Shown here: piece by piece, positions 49,153 to 56,834 of the stretch | Position numbering within the stretch: the first letter of the stretch is position 1 | Layout of the letters: each line of letters opens with the position of its first letter | Assembly (NCBI GenBank): GCA_020628865.1 | Contig: JAHDEJ010000024.1 | Span: 1-64,000 of the forward strand | DNA from: Acidimicrobiales bacterium | Lineage (GTDB): Bacteria > Actinomycetota > Acidimicrobiia > Acidimicrobiales > SHLQ01 | Direction of reading: 5' to 3' | DNA length: 64,000 nucleotides | Made by a program: the position numbers and the translations under genes | The notes under the pieces: generated by a model | Database searches by the model: none | Told to the model about the DNA's origin: nothing | The model's input: only the letters and a program-made list of their open reading frames with translations

Positions 49153-49989
49153 ATGACCATCATCAGGGTCCCAGGATCGTCGGCGAATCTCGGCCCCGGT
49201 TTCGATGTGCTCGGGATGGCCGTCGACCGGTACCTCGACTTTCGACTGGTCGACGATGACGTCGATGCGAGCGACTCCAATTGGCGTCTCTACGACGCTG
49301 ACGAAACCCATCTCGCCGTGCGAACGTTTCGCGAAGCCGGGGGACAAGGCCGCGTCTGTATCGCGTCGGCGATCCCGCCCGCCCGCGGTCTCGGCTTCTC
49401 TGGCGCTGCGAGAGCAGCGGGGCTGTTCGCGGCAGCGATCCAGCAGGGTTCGTCGATCGAAGAGTCGCGAGACGAGGTCTTTGCGAGTGCCTCCGAGCTC
49501 GAAGGTCACAGCGACAACGTCGCCGCTTCGATCTACGGCGGCGTCACGGTCGCGGCCGGCGGAGTGGTCGAACGGTTTCCTCTCGGACAGGACCTTGCCG
49601 TCGTTTTGTGGATCCCCGCGAATGGTTCCGGAACCGACGCCTCACGTCGGTCGCTTCCCGAGCACTACCGACGCGACGATGTCGTCTTCAACCTGGGGCG
49701 GGTCGCGCTATTCGCCGCCGCCCTTGCGAGCGGGTCGCTTGATCGGCTGGAGCTCGCCACGCAGGACCGTCTCCATCAAGAGCAGCGGTTGTCGGATCTG
49801 CCAGAGTCGGCCATGGCGTTGCGCTGTGCCCAAGACGCTGGGGCGTACTGTGCCTGGTTGTCGGGTAGCGGCCCGACCGTCGCGGCGTTCTGCGACCCGA
49901 CCAATGCACGCGACATCGCCGCACGGCTTCCAGACGAGGCCGAGGTCGCGATCGCCGAAATCGACGACCGGGGCGCACGATGTCTGTGA
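49153..49989 (+). CDS. thrB: Homoserine kinase (GHMP family)
   Basis: Phosphorylates homoserine to O-phosphohomoserine. The 278-residue product has the GHMP opening VPGSSANLGPGFDVLGMAVD, an ATP-binding motif PPARGLGFSGAARAAG (a variant of PxxxGLGSSAA, with Phe-Ser-Gly in place of Ser-Ser-Ala), EGHSDNVAASIYGG, and the late glycine-rich AYCAWLSGSGPTVAAF. The variant motif hints at a specialised paralogue. Embedded in an operon with N-demethylating enzymes and overlapping thrC by 10 bases, so a catabolic use of homoserine is plausible; plain threonine biosynthesis is the alternative. Confidence 0.85.
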   Translation: MTIIRVPGSSANLGPGFDVLGMAVDRYLDFRLVDDDVDASDSNWRLYDADETHLAVRTFREAGGQGRVCIASAIPPARGLGFSGAARAAGLFAAAIQQGSSIEESRDEVFASASELEGHSDNVAASIYGGVTVAAGGVVERFPLGQDLAVVLWIPANGSGTDASRRSLPEHYRRDDVVFNLGRVALFAAALASGSLDRLELATQDRLHQEQRLSDLPESAMALRCAQDAGAYCAWLSGSGPTVAAFCDPTNARDIAARLPDEAEVAIAEIDDRGARCL

Positions 49990-51413
49990 ACAACAGGCGG
50001 GAGAGCGACACCGTGGTGTACAGGAGCACCCGCGGCGGTGCAGCTGGAGTGGGCTTTGGCGACGTGCTGCTCGACGGTTTGGCGCCAGACGGTGGGCTCT
50101 ATGTTCCGGATCGGATTCCTGGGCCGGTCCCGTCGGTGGCCGACCGGCCGTACGTCGACGCAGCCCCGGATCTCATGTGGCCCTTCGTCGCGGGAGCGAT
50201 CGATCGGGAGACCTTCGGCAAGCTCGTCAGGGAGGCGTACTCAACGTTTACGCACCCAGAGGTGATCCCGCTCGTCGCGCTGGGCTCTGGGCAGTGGATT
50301 GCGGAGCTCTTCCACGGACCCACGCTTGCGTTCAAAGATCTCGCGATGCAGCTGCTCGGAAAGCTGTTCGAACATCAGCTCACCGCAACCGGCCGACACG
50401 TCACGATCATCGGTGCGACCTCGGGCGACACCGGGGCCGCCGCGATCGAAGCGTTCCGAGGTCGCTCGAACATCGAGGTCGTGATCCTTCACCCCAACGA
50501 ACGGGTGTCGGAGGTGCAACGGCGCCAGATGACCACCGTGACCGACGACAACGTCGTCAACCTCGCGATCGACGGGACCTTCGACGACTGTCAGGATCTC
50601 GTCAAAGCGGCGCTCGCAGACAGCGAGCTCACCGGAGTCTTCGATCTGACGGTCGTGAACTCGATCAACTGGGGTCGCATCGTCGCCCAAACCGCGTACG
50701 TCCATTGGATCGCTCAGCGGTGTTCCAGCGACGGGCCGATCGACCTGGTGGTGCCGACCGGCAACTTCGGCAACATCTACGCGGCTCGCGTCGCCCAGCG
50801 GATGGGAGCGCCGATCGGTCGTCTCGTCGTGGCCACAAATCGCAATGCGGTCCTGGCCAGTTTCGTCAACGACGCGTCGATGACCATTGGGCCGGTCGAG
50901 CCATCCCTGTCCCCGAGCATGGACATCCAAGTGCCCAGCAATCTCGAACGACTGCTGTCCGAGCTCTTCGACGATGACGGTACGGCGGTCGCGCGAGCGG
51001 TCCACACCCTCAGAACCACCGGCTCGCTCGTGCTCGACGACGCGACCGCTACCCGCGTGGCTCAGGGATGGTCGGCAGCGACGATCGACGACGACGAAAC
51101 GGTCGAGATCATGACCGAGACGTACGCCGCGACCGGGCGTCTCGTCGATCCCCACACCGCCGTGGGGATCGGAGCAGCCCGGGCGGCATCGACCGAGCGA
51201 ACGCAGGTCGTCCTGGCCACCGCACATCCCGCCAAGTTCCCCGACACCGTCGAGGAGGCGACCGGGCGCTGGCCCGACCTTCCCCCTCACCTCGACAGTC
51301 TTTACGACCTCGACGAGCAGTACTCGATCGTGCCGAACGAACTCGCTGCAGTTGCGCGAGCAATGACGGACGCGCTCGGGGTCGGCTCGCCATCACATGT
51401 GAGGAGAAGCTGA
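49980..51413 (+). CDS. thrC: Threonine synthase
   Basis: PLP enzyme converting O-phosphohomoserine to threonine. The 477-residue product is of the longer (yeast/E. coli-like) class: VVYRSTRGGAAGVGFGDVLLDG at the start, PLP lysine in HGPTLAFKDLAMQLLG, the substrate/PLP motifs IGATSGDTGAAAIEAFRGR and LTVVNSINWGRIVAQTAYVH (PSINWGR-like), and VPTGNFGNIYAAR. It overlaps thrB by 10 bases and its TGA overlaps the next gene's ATG. Placing threonine synthesis next to threonine degradation is unusual unless homoserine is an intermediate. Confidence 0.92.
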   Translation: MSVNNRRESDTVVYRSTRGGAAGVGFGDVLLDGLAPDGGLYVPDRIPGPVPSVADRPYVDAAPDLMWPFVAGAIDRETFGKLVREAYSTFTHPEVIPLVALGSGQWIAELFHGPTLAFKDLAMQLLGKLFEHQLTATGRHVTIIGATSGDTGAAAIEAFRGRSNIEVVILHPNERVSEVQRRQMTTVTDDNVVNLAIDGTFDDCQDLVKAALADSELTGVFDLTVVNSINWGRIVAQTAYVHWIAQRCSSDGPIDLVVPTGNFGNIYAARVAQRMGAPIGRLVVATNRNAVLASFVNDASMTIGPVEPSLSPSMDIQVPSNLERLLSELFDDDGTAVARAVHTLRTTGSLVLDDATATRVAQGWSAATIDDDETVEIMTETYAATGRLVDPHTAVGIGAARAASTERTQVVLATAHPAKFPDTVEEATGRWPDLPPHLDSLYDLDEQYSIVPNELAAVARAMTDALGVGSPSHVRRS

Positions 51414-52666
51414 TGCACCGAACCGACTTCTACGAGCGCCTGGAGGGCACGCTCGAGGGCATTCGAGACGACGGCCTCTGGAAACACGAGCACGAACTCA
51501 CTTCGCCTCAATCGGGGGAGATCTCGCTGGCTGACGCCGGGACCCATATCAACCTCTGCGCCAACAACTACCTGGGCCTGGCGGATGATCCGAGTGTCAT
51601 CGCCGCCGCGAAGGATGCGATGGATCGGCTTGGGCATGGCATGGCATCGGTGCGCTTCATCTGCGGGACAACGGAGGACCACCGTCTTCTCGAGAACGAC
51701 ATCGCGGACTATCTCGGCACAGACGCTGCTATCACCTTCGCGGCGTGCTTCGATGCCAACGCCGCCGTGTTCGAACCGTTGCTCGGCGCCGACGACGCCA
51801 TCGTCAGCGACTCCCTGAACCACGCGTCGATCATCGATGGCGTCAGACTGTCGAAGGCGAGGAGGTACCGCTTCGCCACACGGGACATGACCGACCTTCG
51901 CACGCAGCTCGAAGTGGCGCGGGCCGAGGGCGACGGGGCCATCCTGATCGTGACCGACGGGGTGTTCTCGATGGACGGCTACCTTGCCGACCTTGGAGCG
52001 ATCTGCGAACTCGCGGACGAATTCGACGCCCTGGTCATGGTGGACGACTGCCATGCCACGGGGCTGATCGGTCCGGGCGGACGTGGAACGCCGACCCACT
52101 TTGACGTCGTCGATCGGGTGGACATCGTGACGAGCACGCTGGGCAAGGCGCTCGGTGGAGCGATGGGTGGCTTCGTCGCTGCTCGTCAGCCAATCGTCGA
52201 CCTGCTGCGGCAACGTGGCCGCCCGTACCTGTTCTCGAACGCGCTGTCTCCAGCTCATGTCGGGGGAGCGCGTGAAGCGATTCGTATTGCTTCTGCCAGC
52301 GACGACCGTCGCGACCGCCTGATGCGCCACGCCGAACGATTCCGCTCGGCCATGACTGCGGCGGGCTTCGAGCTCACGGGAGCGGGCCACCCGATCGTTC
52401 CGGTCATGTTCGGCGACGCGACGGTCGCCGTCTCGATGGCGGAACGGCTGCTGGAGTTCGGTGTCTACGTGACTCCCTTCTCGTTTCCGGTCGTTCCGCA
52501 CGGGCAGGCCAGGATCCGGACACAGATGAGCGCTGCGCTCACCGACGAGCACCTTGATACGGCGATCTCCGCCTTCATGCAGGCCGCCGACGACCTCGGC
52601 ATCGACCGGGCCAACGCGGCCTCGTCGGCAGAGCCGACAAAGAGCGGAAATGGAGGCGCGCGGTGA
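51413..52666 (+). CDS. kbl: Glycine C-acetyltransferase (2-amino-3-ketobutyrate CoA ligase)
   Basis: PLP enzyme of the alpha-oxoamine synthase family; splits 2-amino-3-oxobutyrate with CoA into glycine and acetyl-CoA. The 417-residue product has NLCANNYLGLADDPSVIAAA, GTTEDHRLLENDIADYLG, DSLNHASIIDGVRLSKA, FSMDGYLADL, VDDCHATGLIGPGGRG and the PLP lysine in TSTLGKALGGAMGGF, all matching KBL rather than BioF or HemA. It starts at 51413 by TGATG overlap with thrC and its stop overlaps the tdh GTG. KBL plus TDH next to it give the two-step threonine degradation route. Confidence 0.92.
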   Translation: MHRTDFYERLEGTLEGIRDDGLWKHEHELTSPQSGEISLADAGTHINLCANNYLGLADDPSVIAAAKDAMDRLGHGMASVRFICGTTEDHRLLENDIADYLGTDAAITFAACFDANAAVFEPLLGADDAIVSDSLNHASIIDGVRLSKARRYRFATRDMTDLRTQLEVARAEGDGAILIVTDGVFSMDGYLADLGAICELADEFDALVMVDDCHATGLIGPGGRGTPTHFDVVDRVDIVTSTLGKALGGAMGGFVAARQPIVDLLRQRGRPYLFSNALSPAHVGGAREAIRIASASDDRRDRLMRHAERFRSAMTAAGFELTGAGHPIVPVMFGDATVAVSMAERLLEFGVYVTPFSFPVVPHGQARIRTQMSAALTDEHLDTAISAFMQAADDLGIDRANAASSAEPTKSGNGGAR

Positions 52667-53733
52667 GAGCACTGATCAAGCCGGGCCCGGGAACGGGCCT
52701 CGAACTCATCGAACGACCGGAGCCCGACGTTGGGTCGACCGACGTGCTGATTGCTGTGAAGCGCGCCGCCATTTGCGGGACCGATCTTCACATCTTCGAC
52801 TGGGACGACTGGGCGGCGAGCGAGGTGGTTACACCGGTGACGGTCGGCCACGAGTTCTTCGGCATCGTCGAAGCGGTCGGCGACCAGGTCACGAACATCG
52901 AACCCGGCGAGCGCGTCGCTGGCGAAGGCCATGTCACCTGCGGGACGTGCCGCAACTGTCGCGCCGGAAACCAGCACCTCTGTCGGAACACGGTCGGCGT
53001 CGGTATCCATCGTGACGGCGGGTTCGCCGACCTCGTGGCCATTCCGGCGTCCAACGTCTACCGAGTACCCGATGGCATCGACGACAACGCGGCCGCGATT
53101 CTCGATCCGCTCGGCAACGCGGTGCACACCGCACTCTCGTTCGACCTCGTCGGCGAGGACGTGCTGATCACCGGGGCAGGACCGATTGGTCAGATGGCCG
53201 CCGGGGTTGCTCGCCTCGCCGGAGCCCGGCACGTTGTCGTCACCGACACCGTCGAAGATCGACGCGACAACGCGCTGCGGATGGGGGCGTCACTCGCAGT
53301 CGAGCCAGGGGTCGAATCGCTCCAGTCGGCCATGAGTGAACTCGGCATGTGCGAAGGGTTCGACGTCGGCCTCGAAATGTCGGGCCACGGTGGGGCGCTC
53401 GACGACTTGATCACGGTGATGAACCACGGTGGCCACATCGCCCTCCTCGGTCTCTACGGTCAACGGCCCGACATCGACATGAACGCGCTGATCTTCAAGG
53501 GGTTGACGGTCAAGGGCATCTACGGCCGTGAGATGTTCGAGACCTGGTACAAGGCGACCGCGCTGCTGGCCGCCGGCCTCGACGTGTCGCCGGTGATCTC
53601 GCACGTACTTCCGCTCGGGCGGTTCGAAGAGGCGTTCGACCTGTTGCGCACCGGAAGGGCGAGCAAAGTTCTGCTCGACATCGAGGCCGAGGGAGATACC
53701 GCATCCGACACAGCTGCAGGGGAGCCAGGATGA
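52663..53733 (+). CDS. tdh: L-threonine 3-dehydrogenase (zinc-dependent MDR family)
   Basis: Oxidises threonine to 2-amino-3-oxobutyrate with NAD. The 356-residue product has the catalytic zinc ligands in CGTDLHIFDWDDWA and GHEFFGIV, structural zinc cysteines in CGTCRNCRAGNQHLC, the Rossmann motif ITGAGPIGQMAAGVARLAGA and the TDH-typical VGIHRDGGFADLVAIPASNVY, NPLGNAVHTAL as DPLGNAVHTAL and GIYGREMFETWYKATAL. It starts with GTG in a GTGA overlap with kbl and ends in an ATGA overlap with the M24 gene. Product of TDH is the substrate of the adjacent KBL. Confidence 0.93.
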   Translation: MRALIKPGPGTGLELIERPEPDVGSTDVLIAVKRAAICGTDLHIFDWDDWAASEVVTPVTVGHEFFGIVEAVGDQVTNIEPGERVAGEGHVTCGTCRNCRAGNQHLCRNTVGVGIHRDGGFADLVAIPASNVYRVPDGIDDNAAAILDPLGNAVHTALSFDLVGEDVLITGAGPIGQMAAGVARLAGARHVVVTDTVEDRRDNALRMGASLAVEPGVESLQSAMSELGMCEGFDVGLEMSGHGGALDDLITVMNHGGHIALLGLYGQRPDIDMNALIFKGLTVKGIYGREMFETWYKATALLAAGLDVSPVISHVLPLGRFEEAFDLLRTGRASKVLLDIEAEGDTASDTAAGEPG

Positions 53734-55028
53734 CCGGAAAGATCGTCAACAGCATGAAGGCGTTGGCCCCAGAGGTGGCTGCGGCCGGCTCGGAGCTTCA
53801 CCACCTGATTCTGGGCCCCGGGGCAGACCTCGAGGCCGAGTGGGTGGCGGCCGGACTGGAACTGCCCGACCTCGTCGGCATGCGGGAGTACCGGCTCGCC
53901 CGGCTGCGGCGGCAACTGGACCAGATGGGCTACGACGGGGCGATCCTGTGGGATCCGATGAACATCCGCTACGCGACCGACACCACCAACATGCAGGTCT
54001 GGGCGGGGCACTTCCCGTCGCGCTACTGCTGGGTCGGCGCCGATGGGTCGTTGATCCTCTGGGACTTCTTCGAATGCGAGTTCCTGAGTGGACACAATCC
54101 CAATGTGTCCGAGGTCCGGAGCGCGGACGCACCGACATACTTCCTCGCCGGTCCTCGCTACGAGGAGGCGTCGAGGCGATGGGCGAACGAGATGCTCGAC
54201 GTGATCCGGCAACATGCGGGGGAGAGGCCACGAATCGCGGTCGACAATCTCAACTGGCCCGAAGCCGACAAGCTGAGAGCCGGCGGGGTGACGCTCGGCA
54301 GCGGCCAGGAGCTCATGGAGCTCGCCCGCTCGATCAAAGGGCCCGACGAGATCAAGGCCATGCGCTGCTCGGTGCACGCCTGCGAGACGACGATGGCCGA
54401 GATGCGGGCCGAGCTCCGCCCGGGCATGAGCGAACGCGAGCTGTGGGCGATGCTCCACGCCGGCAACATCCGCCGCGGCGGGGAGTGGATCGAAACCCAG
54501 ATCCTGTCGTCGGGACCGCGCACGAACCCGTGGATGCAGGAAGTCTCCAGTCGGATCATCGAGGACGGCGATCTCGTGGCGTACGACACCGATCTGGTCG
54601 GCGCCTACGGGATGATGTGCGACATCAGCCGTACCTGGCTCGCAGGCGACGGGAAGCCGTCGGCCCAACAGCAGAATACGTACGATCTCGCACGCCATCA
54701 GATCGAACACAACCTCGAGCTGCTGACGCCAGGGCGCACGTTCCACGAGTTGACGCACCAGTCGTGGATGCCGCCCGTGGAGGACTACCGCCACTACTGC
54801 GTCAACTATCACGGGGTCGGACAGTGCGATGAGTTTCCAGAGATCACCTTCCCGCACATGTGGGGCAAGATCGGCTGGGACGGCGTGCTCGAACCTGGCA
54901 TGGTGCTCACGGTCGAGGCCTATGTCGGACCGCGGGCCGGAGGCGAAGGGGTCAAGCTCGAGGAGCAGGTCCTCGTTACGAAGCGAGGTCCGGATCGTCT
55001 GTCGAACGCCGTGATCGACCTGGTGTGA
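53730..55028 (+). CDS. M24-family metallo-protein, DddP (DMSP lyase)-like
   Basis: A 432-residue 'pita-bread' protein of peptidase family M24. Candidate metal ligands are D286, D288, D298 (YDTDLVGAYGMMCDIS), H361 (NYHGVGQCDE), E396 (TVEAYVG) and E411 (KLEEQVLV). The steps 2, 10, 63, 35 and 15 nearly match those I recall for DddP (D295, D297, D307, H371, E406, E421: 2, 10, 64, 35, 15), an M24 enzyme that cleaves dimethylsulfoniopropionate to DMS and acrylate; ordinary aminopeptidases P have D-x-G rather than D-x-D. It is the last gene of the operon, so its true substrate may be another onium acid, such as a glycerol-linked trimethylhomoserine. Creatinase-like or peptidase activity is the alternative. 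Confidence 0.7.
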   Translation: MTGKIVNSMKALAPEVAAAGSELHHLILGPGADLEAEWVAAGLELPDLVGMREYRLARLRRQLDQMGYDGAILWDPMNIRYATDTTNMQVWAGHFPSRYCWVGADGSLILWDFFECEFLSGHNPNVSEVRSADAPTYFLAGPRYEEASRRWANEMLDVIRQHAGERPRIAVDNLNWPEADKLRAGGVTLGSGQELMELARSIKGPDEIKAMRCSVHACETTMAEMRAELRPGMSERELWAMLHAGNIRRGGEWIETQILSSGPRTNPWMQEVSSRIIEDGDLVAYDTDLVGAYGMMCDISRTWLAGDGKPSAQQQNTYDLARHQIEHNLELLTPGRTFHELTHQSWMPPVEDYRHYCVNYHGVGQCDEFPEITFPHMWGKIGWDGVLEPGMVLTVEAYVGPRAGGEGVKLEEQVLVTKRGPDRLSNAVIDLV

Positions 55029-55533
55029 AGCTCGGTTTCGCCGTGGCGTTCGGCAGCTGGGGCTGGAGGGGTGTCGCGCTGCAAATGGTTTGCTAATGGC
55101 ATTCAGCGTCCTGGAGCGGTGGGGCCCGGCAGAGGGTGGTTCGGCTCGTCGCCAGATGCCGCTCAACGCCGCTCGTTACCGCAGGACAACGCTGGATGGC
55201 TGGTGGGGGAGGTTTGTTCAACTCCCCCCTCCGACACCGAACATGTGTTCGATCATGATCGATCCCGCCGCACGGGTTCTTGGCCGGTCGGCGCGACAAT
55301 GCGATTGCCGCACTGGCAATGATTACGCTGGTGCCGGCGACTTGGTGGAAGCCGTGGACGCGGTCGCCCTGGAGGGCTCGTGAGTGGGCGACGGGCAGTC
55401 GGTAGAGGCTGAGGTCGGACTTGGTATGGCCTCAGGTGATGAACGCGACACCAACGGCTGCAGTGGTCGGGCGCATGATGCTGGTCATGGGTTCGCCTGC
55501 GCGAACCGACCGTGTCTCGGTGGGGGCTTCTGG
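55029..55533. other. 505-base region without a recognisable gene, island right end
   Basis: Contains the tRNA-Leu-like repeat at 55216-55239. Before it, 55079-55100 (CTGCAAATGGTTTGCTAATG) loosely resembles bases 35259-35280 just after the tRNA gene. After it, neither strand gives a protein that I can recognise. Probably a scar of integration and decay. Confidence 0.5.
55216..55239 (+). other. Putative attR: tRNA-Leu 3'-end repeat
   Basis: Matches tRNA-Leu bases 35187-35210 at 22 of 24 positions; the differences are C for G in the T arm and G for A at the end. Only the 3' part of a tRNA is present, with no acceptor 5' strand or anticodon arm, so it is not a tRNA gene. It marks a likely right border for the 20-kb segment from 35211. 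Confidence 0.6.
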
Positions 55534-56148
55534 TTAGTTGGTGACGGAGATCGCGGCGCGACTGTGGGTCGAGTCGGTGAGTTGGTCGACGAGGGCGGCG
55601 GCGGTGTCGGCTCGGGTGATGCGGGTGTTGGGGCCGGTGTTGGTGGCGGTGTAGTGGCCGGTGGCGGGGTCGTCTTTGAGGACGGCGGCCCGGACGATCG
55701 TCCAGTCCAGTGGGCTCTGTTCGACGATGGCTTCTTGTGCTTGGTGGTCGTTGAAGACGTTGCGGAGCATGGTGTGGAACAGCAGCCGCGAGCTTCGTGG
55801 GATCTGCCGCCAGCTGTCACCGACCCCTGCTGCGGACATCACCACGAGGCGTTGGACCTCGTGCGCGACCATCGCGTCGATCACCGCCGCGGTGCCGACG
55901 GCGAGTGTGGTCTTGTCGCGTAGGCCGGTGCTGCCGAGGCAGATGATCGCCGCGTCGTGGCCGGCCACCGCGTCTGCGACGGAGTCGGTGTCGAAGACGT
56001 CGCCCTTGTGGGTGTGCAATGCGGGGTCGTCGATGTCGATGCGGTCGATGGAGCGTCCGAATGCGGTGACCTCGTGGCCTTTGGCGAGCGCGGCGCGGAG
56101 CACGTGTTGGCCGGTCTTGCCTGTTGCTCCGAACACGATGACCTTCAT
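55534..56148 (-). CDS. NAD(P)-binding Rossmann-fold protein (NmrA/SDR_a5-like)
   Basis: A 204-residue atypical SDR with the N-terminal dinucleotide motif VIVFGATGKTGQHVLRAAL, then HEVTAFGRSIDRI and QRLVVMSAAGVGDS. The Tyr-Lys catalytic pair of classical SDRs is not apparent; the relatives include flavin reductase/biliverdin reductase-like and redox-sensing proteins. LDWTIVRAAVLKDDPATG and ITRADTAAALVDQLTDS are family-typical. It is divergent from the TetR gene with 77 bases between, so it is a probable TetR target. Specific reaction unknown. Confidence 0.85.
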   Translation of the reverse strand: MKVIVFGATGKTGQHVLRAALAKGHEVTAFGRSIDRIDIDDPALHTHKGDVFDTDSVADAVAGHDAAIICLGSTGLRDKTTLAVGTAAVIDAMVAHEVQRLVVMSAAGVGDSWRQIPRSSRLLFHTMLRNVFNDHQAQEAIVEQSPLDWTIVRAAVLKDDPATGHYTATNTGPNTRITRADTAAALVDQLTDSTHSRAAISVTN

Positions 56149-56225
56149 GGCTGAACCTCCCGTCGGTTATGAGACATCATGCCTCGAAACCTGTTGTGGG
56201 GCAACGTGTCTCGTAACATGTCTTG
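56149..56225. promoter_or_regulatory. Divergent promoter with possible TetR operator
   Basis: The gap between the oxidoreductase and TetR starts contains inverted half-sites GAGACA (56171-56176) and TGTCTC (56207-56212), with a further ACATGTCTT next to the TetR start. TetR regulators often bind such divergent regions. The half-sites are far apart (30 bases), so this is a weak prediction. Confidence 0.35.
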
Positions 56226-56798
56226 ATGGTTGAGGCGACCGATGCTCGTGTGGTCCGGACCCGGGGGGCGGTGCTTGAGGCCGGGGCACGGCTGTTGTTC
56301 ACCGAGGGCTGGCACGCGGTGACCCATCTTCGGGTGGCCGAAGAAGCCGGTGTAGGGCGAGCCACGATGTATCGCCATTGGCCCACCGTCGAAGACCTGC
56401 TGACCGACGTGCTCGTTGATTGCCAGGAACCGTGGGAAGCGGGGGAGTCCACTGGCGATCTGCGGGTCGACCTGATCGCCGAGCTCGAGACCTTGGTCGG
56501 AGCGCTACAACACAGCAAGCTGCCCGAGATCATGGTCGCAGCCATGGAACGCGCGCCCAGCGACCCGCGGATCCGGGCCATGCACGACTCCATGACACGC
56601 ATCAGTCGTGGCCCGGTCTGGACTGTTGTGAAGGCCGCAATCAAGGACGGCCAGCTCGACGACGGCCTCGACGAACCCACCGCCGCCGCCCACACCCTCG
56701 GCCCGATCCTCTACCAGTGCCTCTTCAACAACACACCGATCACACGGGCCGACATCGAACGCACCGCCGACGCCTTCCTCGCCGCCTTCGCGAGGTGA
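56226..56798 (+). CDS. TetR/AcrR-family transcriptional regulator
   Basis: A 190-residue regulator. The N-terminal helix-turn-helix reads GAVLEAGARLLFTEGWHAVTHLRVA, then EEAGVGRATMYRHWPTVEDLL (recognition helix), and the C-terminal all-helical ligand/dimer domain follows, ending PITRADIERTADAFLAAFAR. ATG 56226 was chosen; a TTG three bases earlier is also possible. It is divergent from the NAD(P)-binding gene and 36 bases upstream of the DMSP-lyase-like cupin gene on the same strand, so it may control both. Confidence 0.92.
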   Translation: MVEATDARVVRTRGAVLEAGARLLFTEGWHAVTHLRVAEEAGVGRATMYRHWPTVEDLLTDVLVDCQEPWEAGESTGDLRVDLIAELETLVGALQHSKLPEIMVAAMERAPSDPRIRAMHDSMTRISRGPVWTVVKAAIKDGQLDDGLDEPTAAAHTLGPILYQCLFNNTPITRADIERTADAFLAAFAR

Positions 56799-56834
56799 CG
56801 TGATGCCAACGGGCGAGCGGTTGAGGGGCGAGTG

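Noticed and set aside
55200-55245. Second tRNA-Leu gene
   Set aside because: Only the 3' quarter of the tRNA is present; there is no acceptor 5' strand, D arm or anticodon arm.
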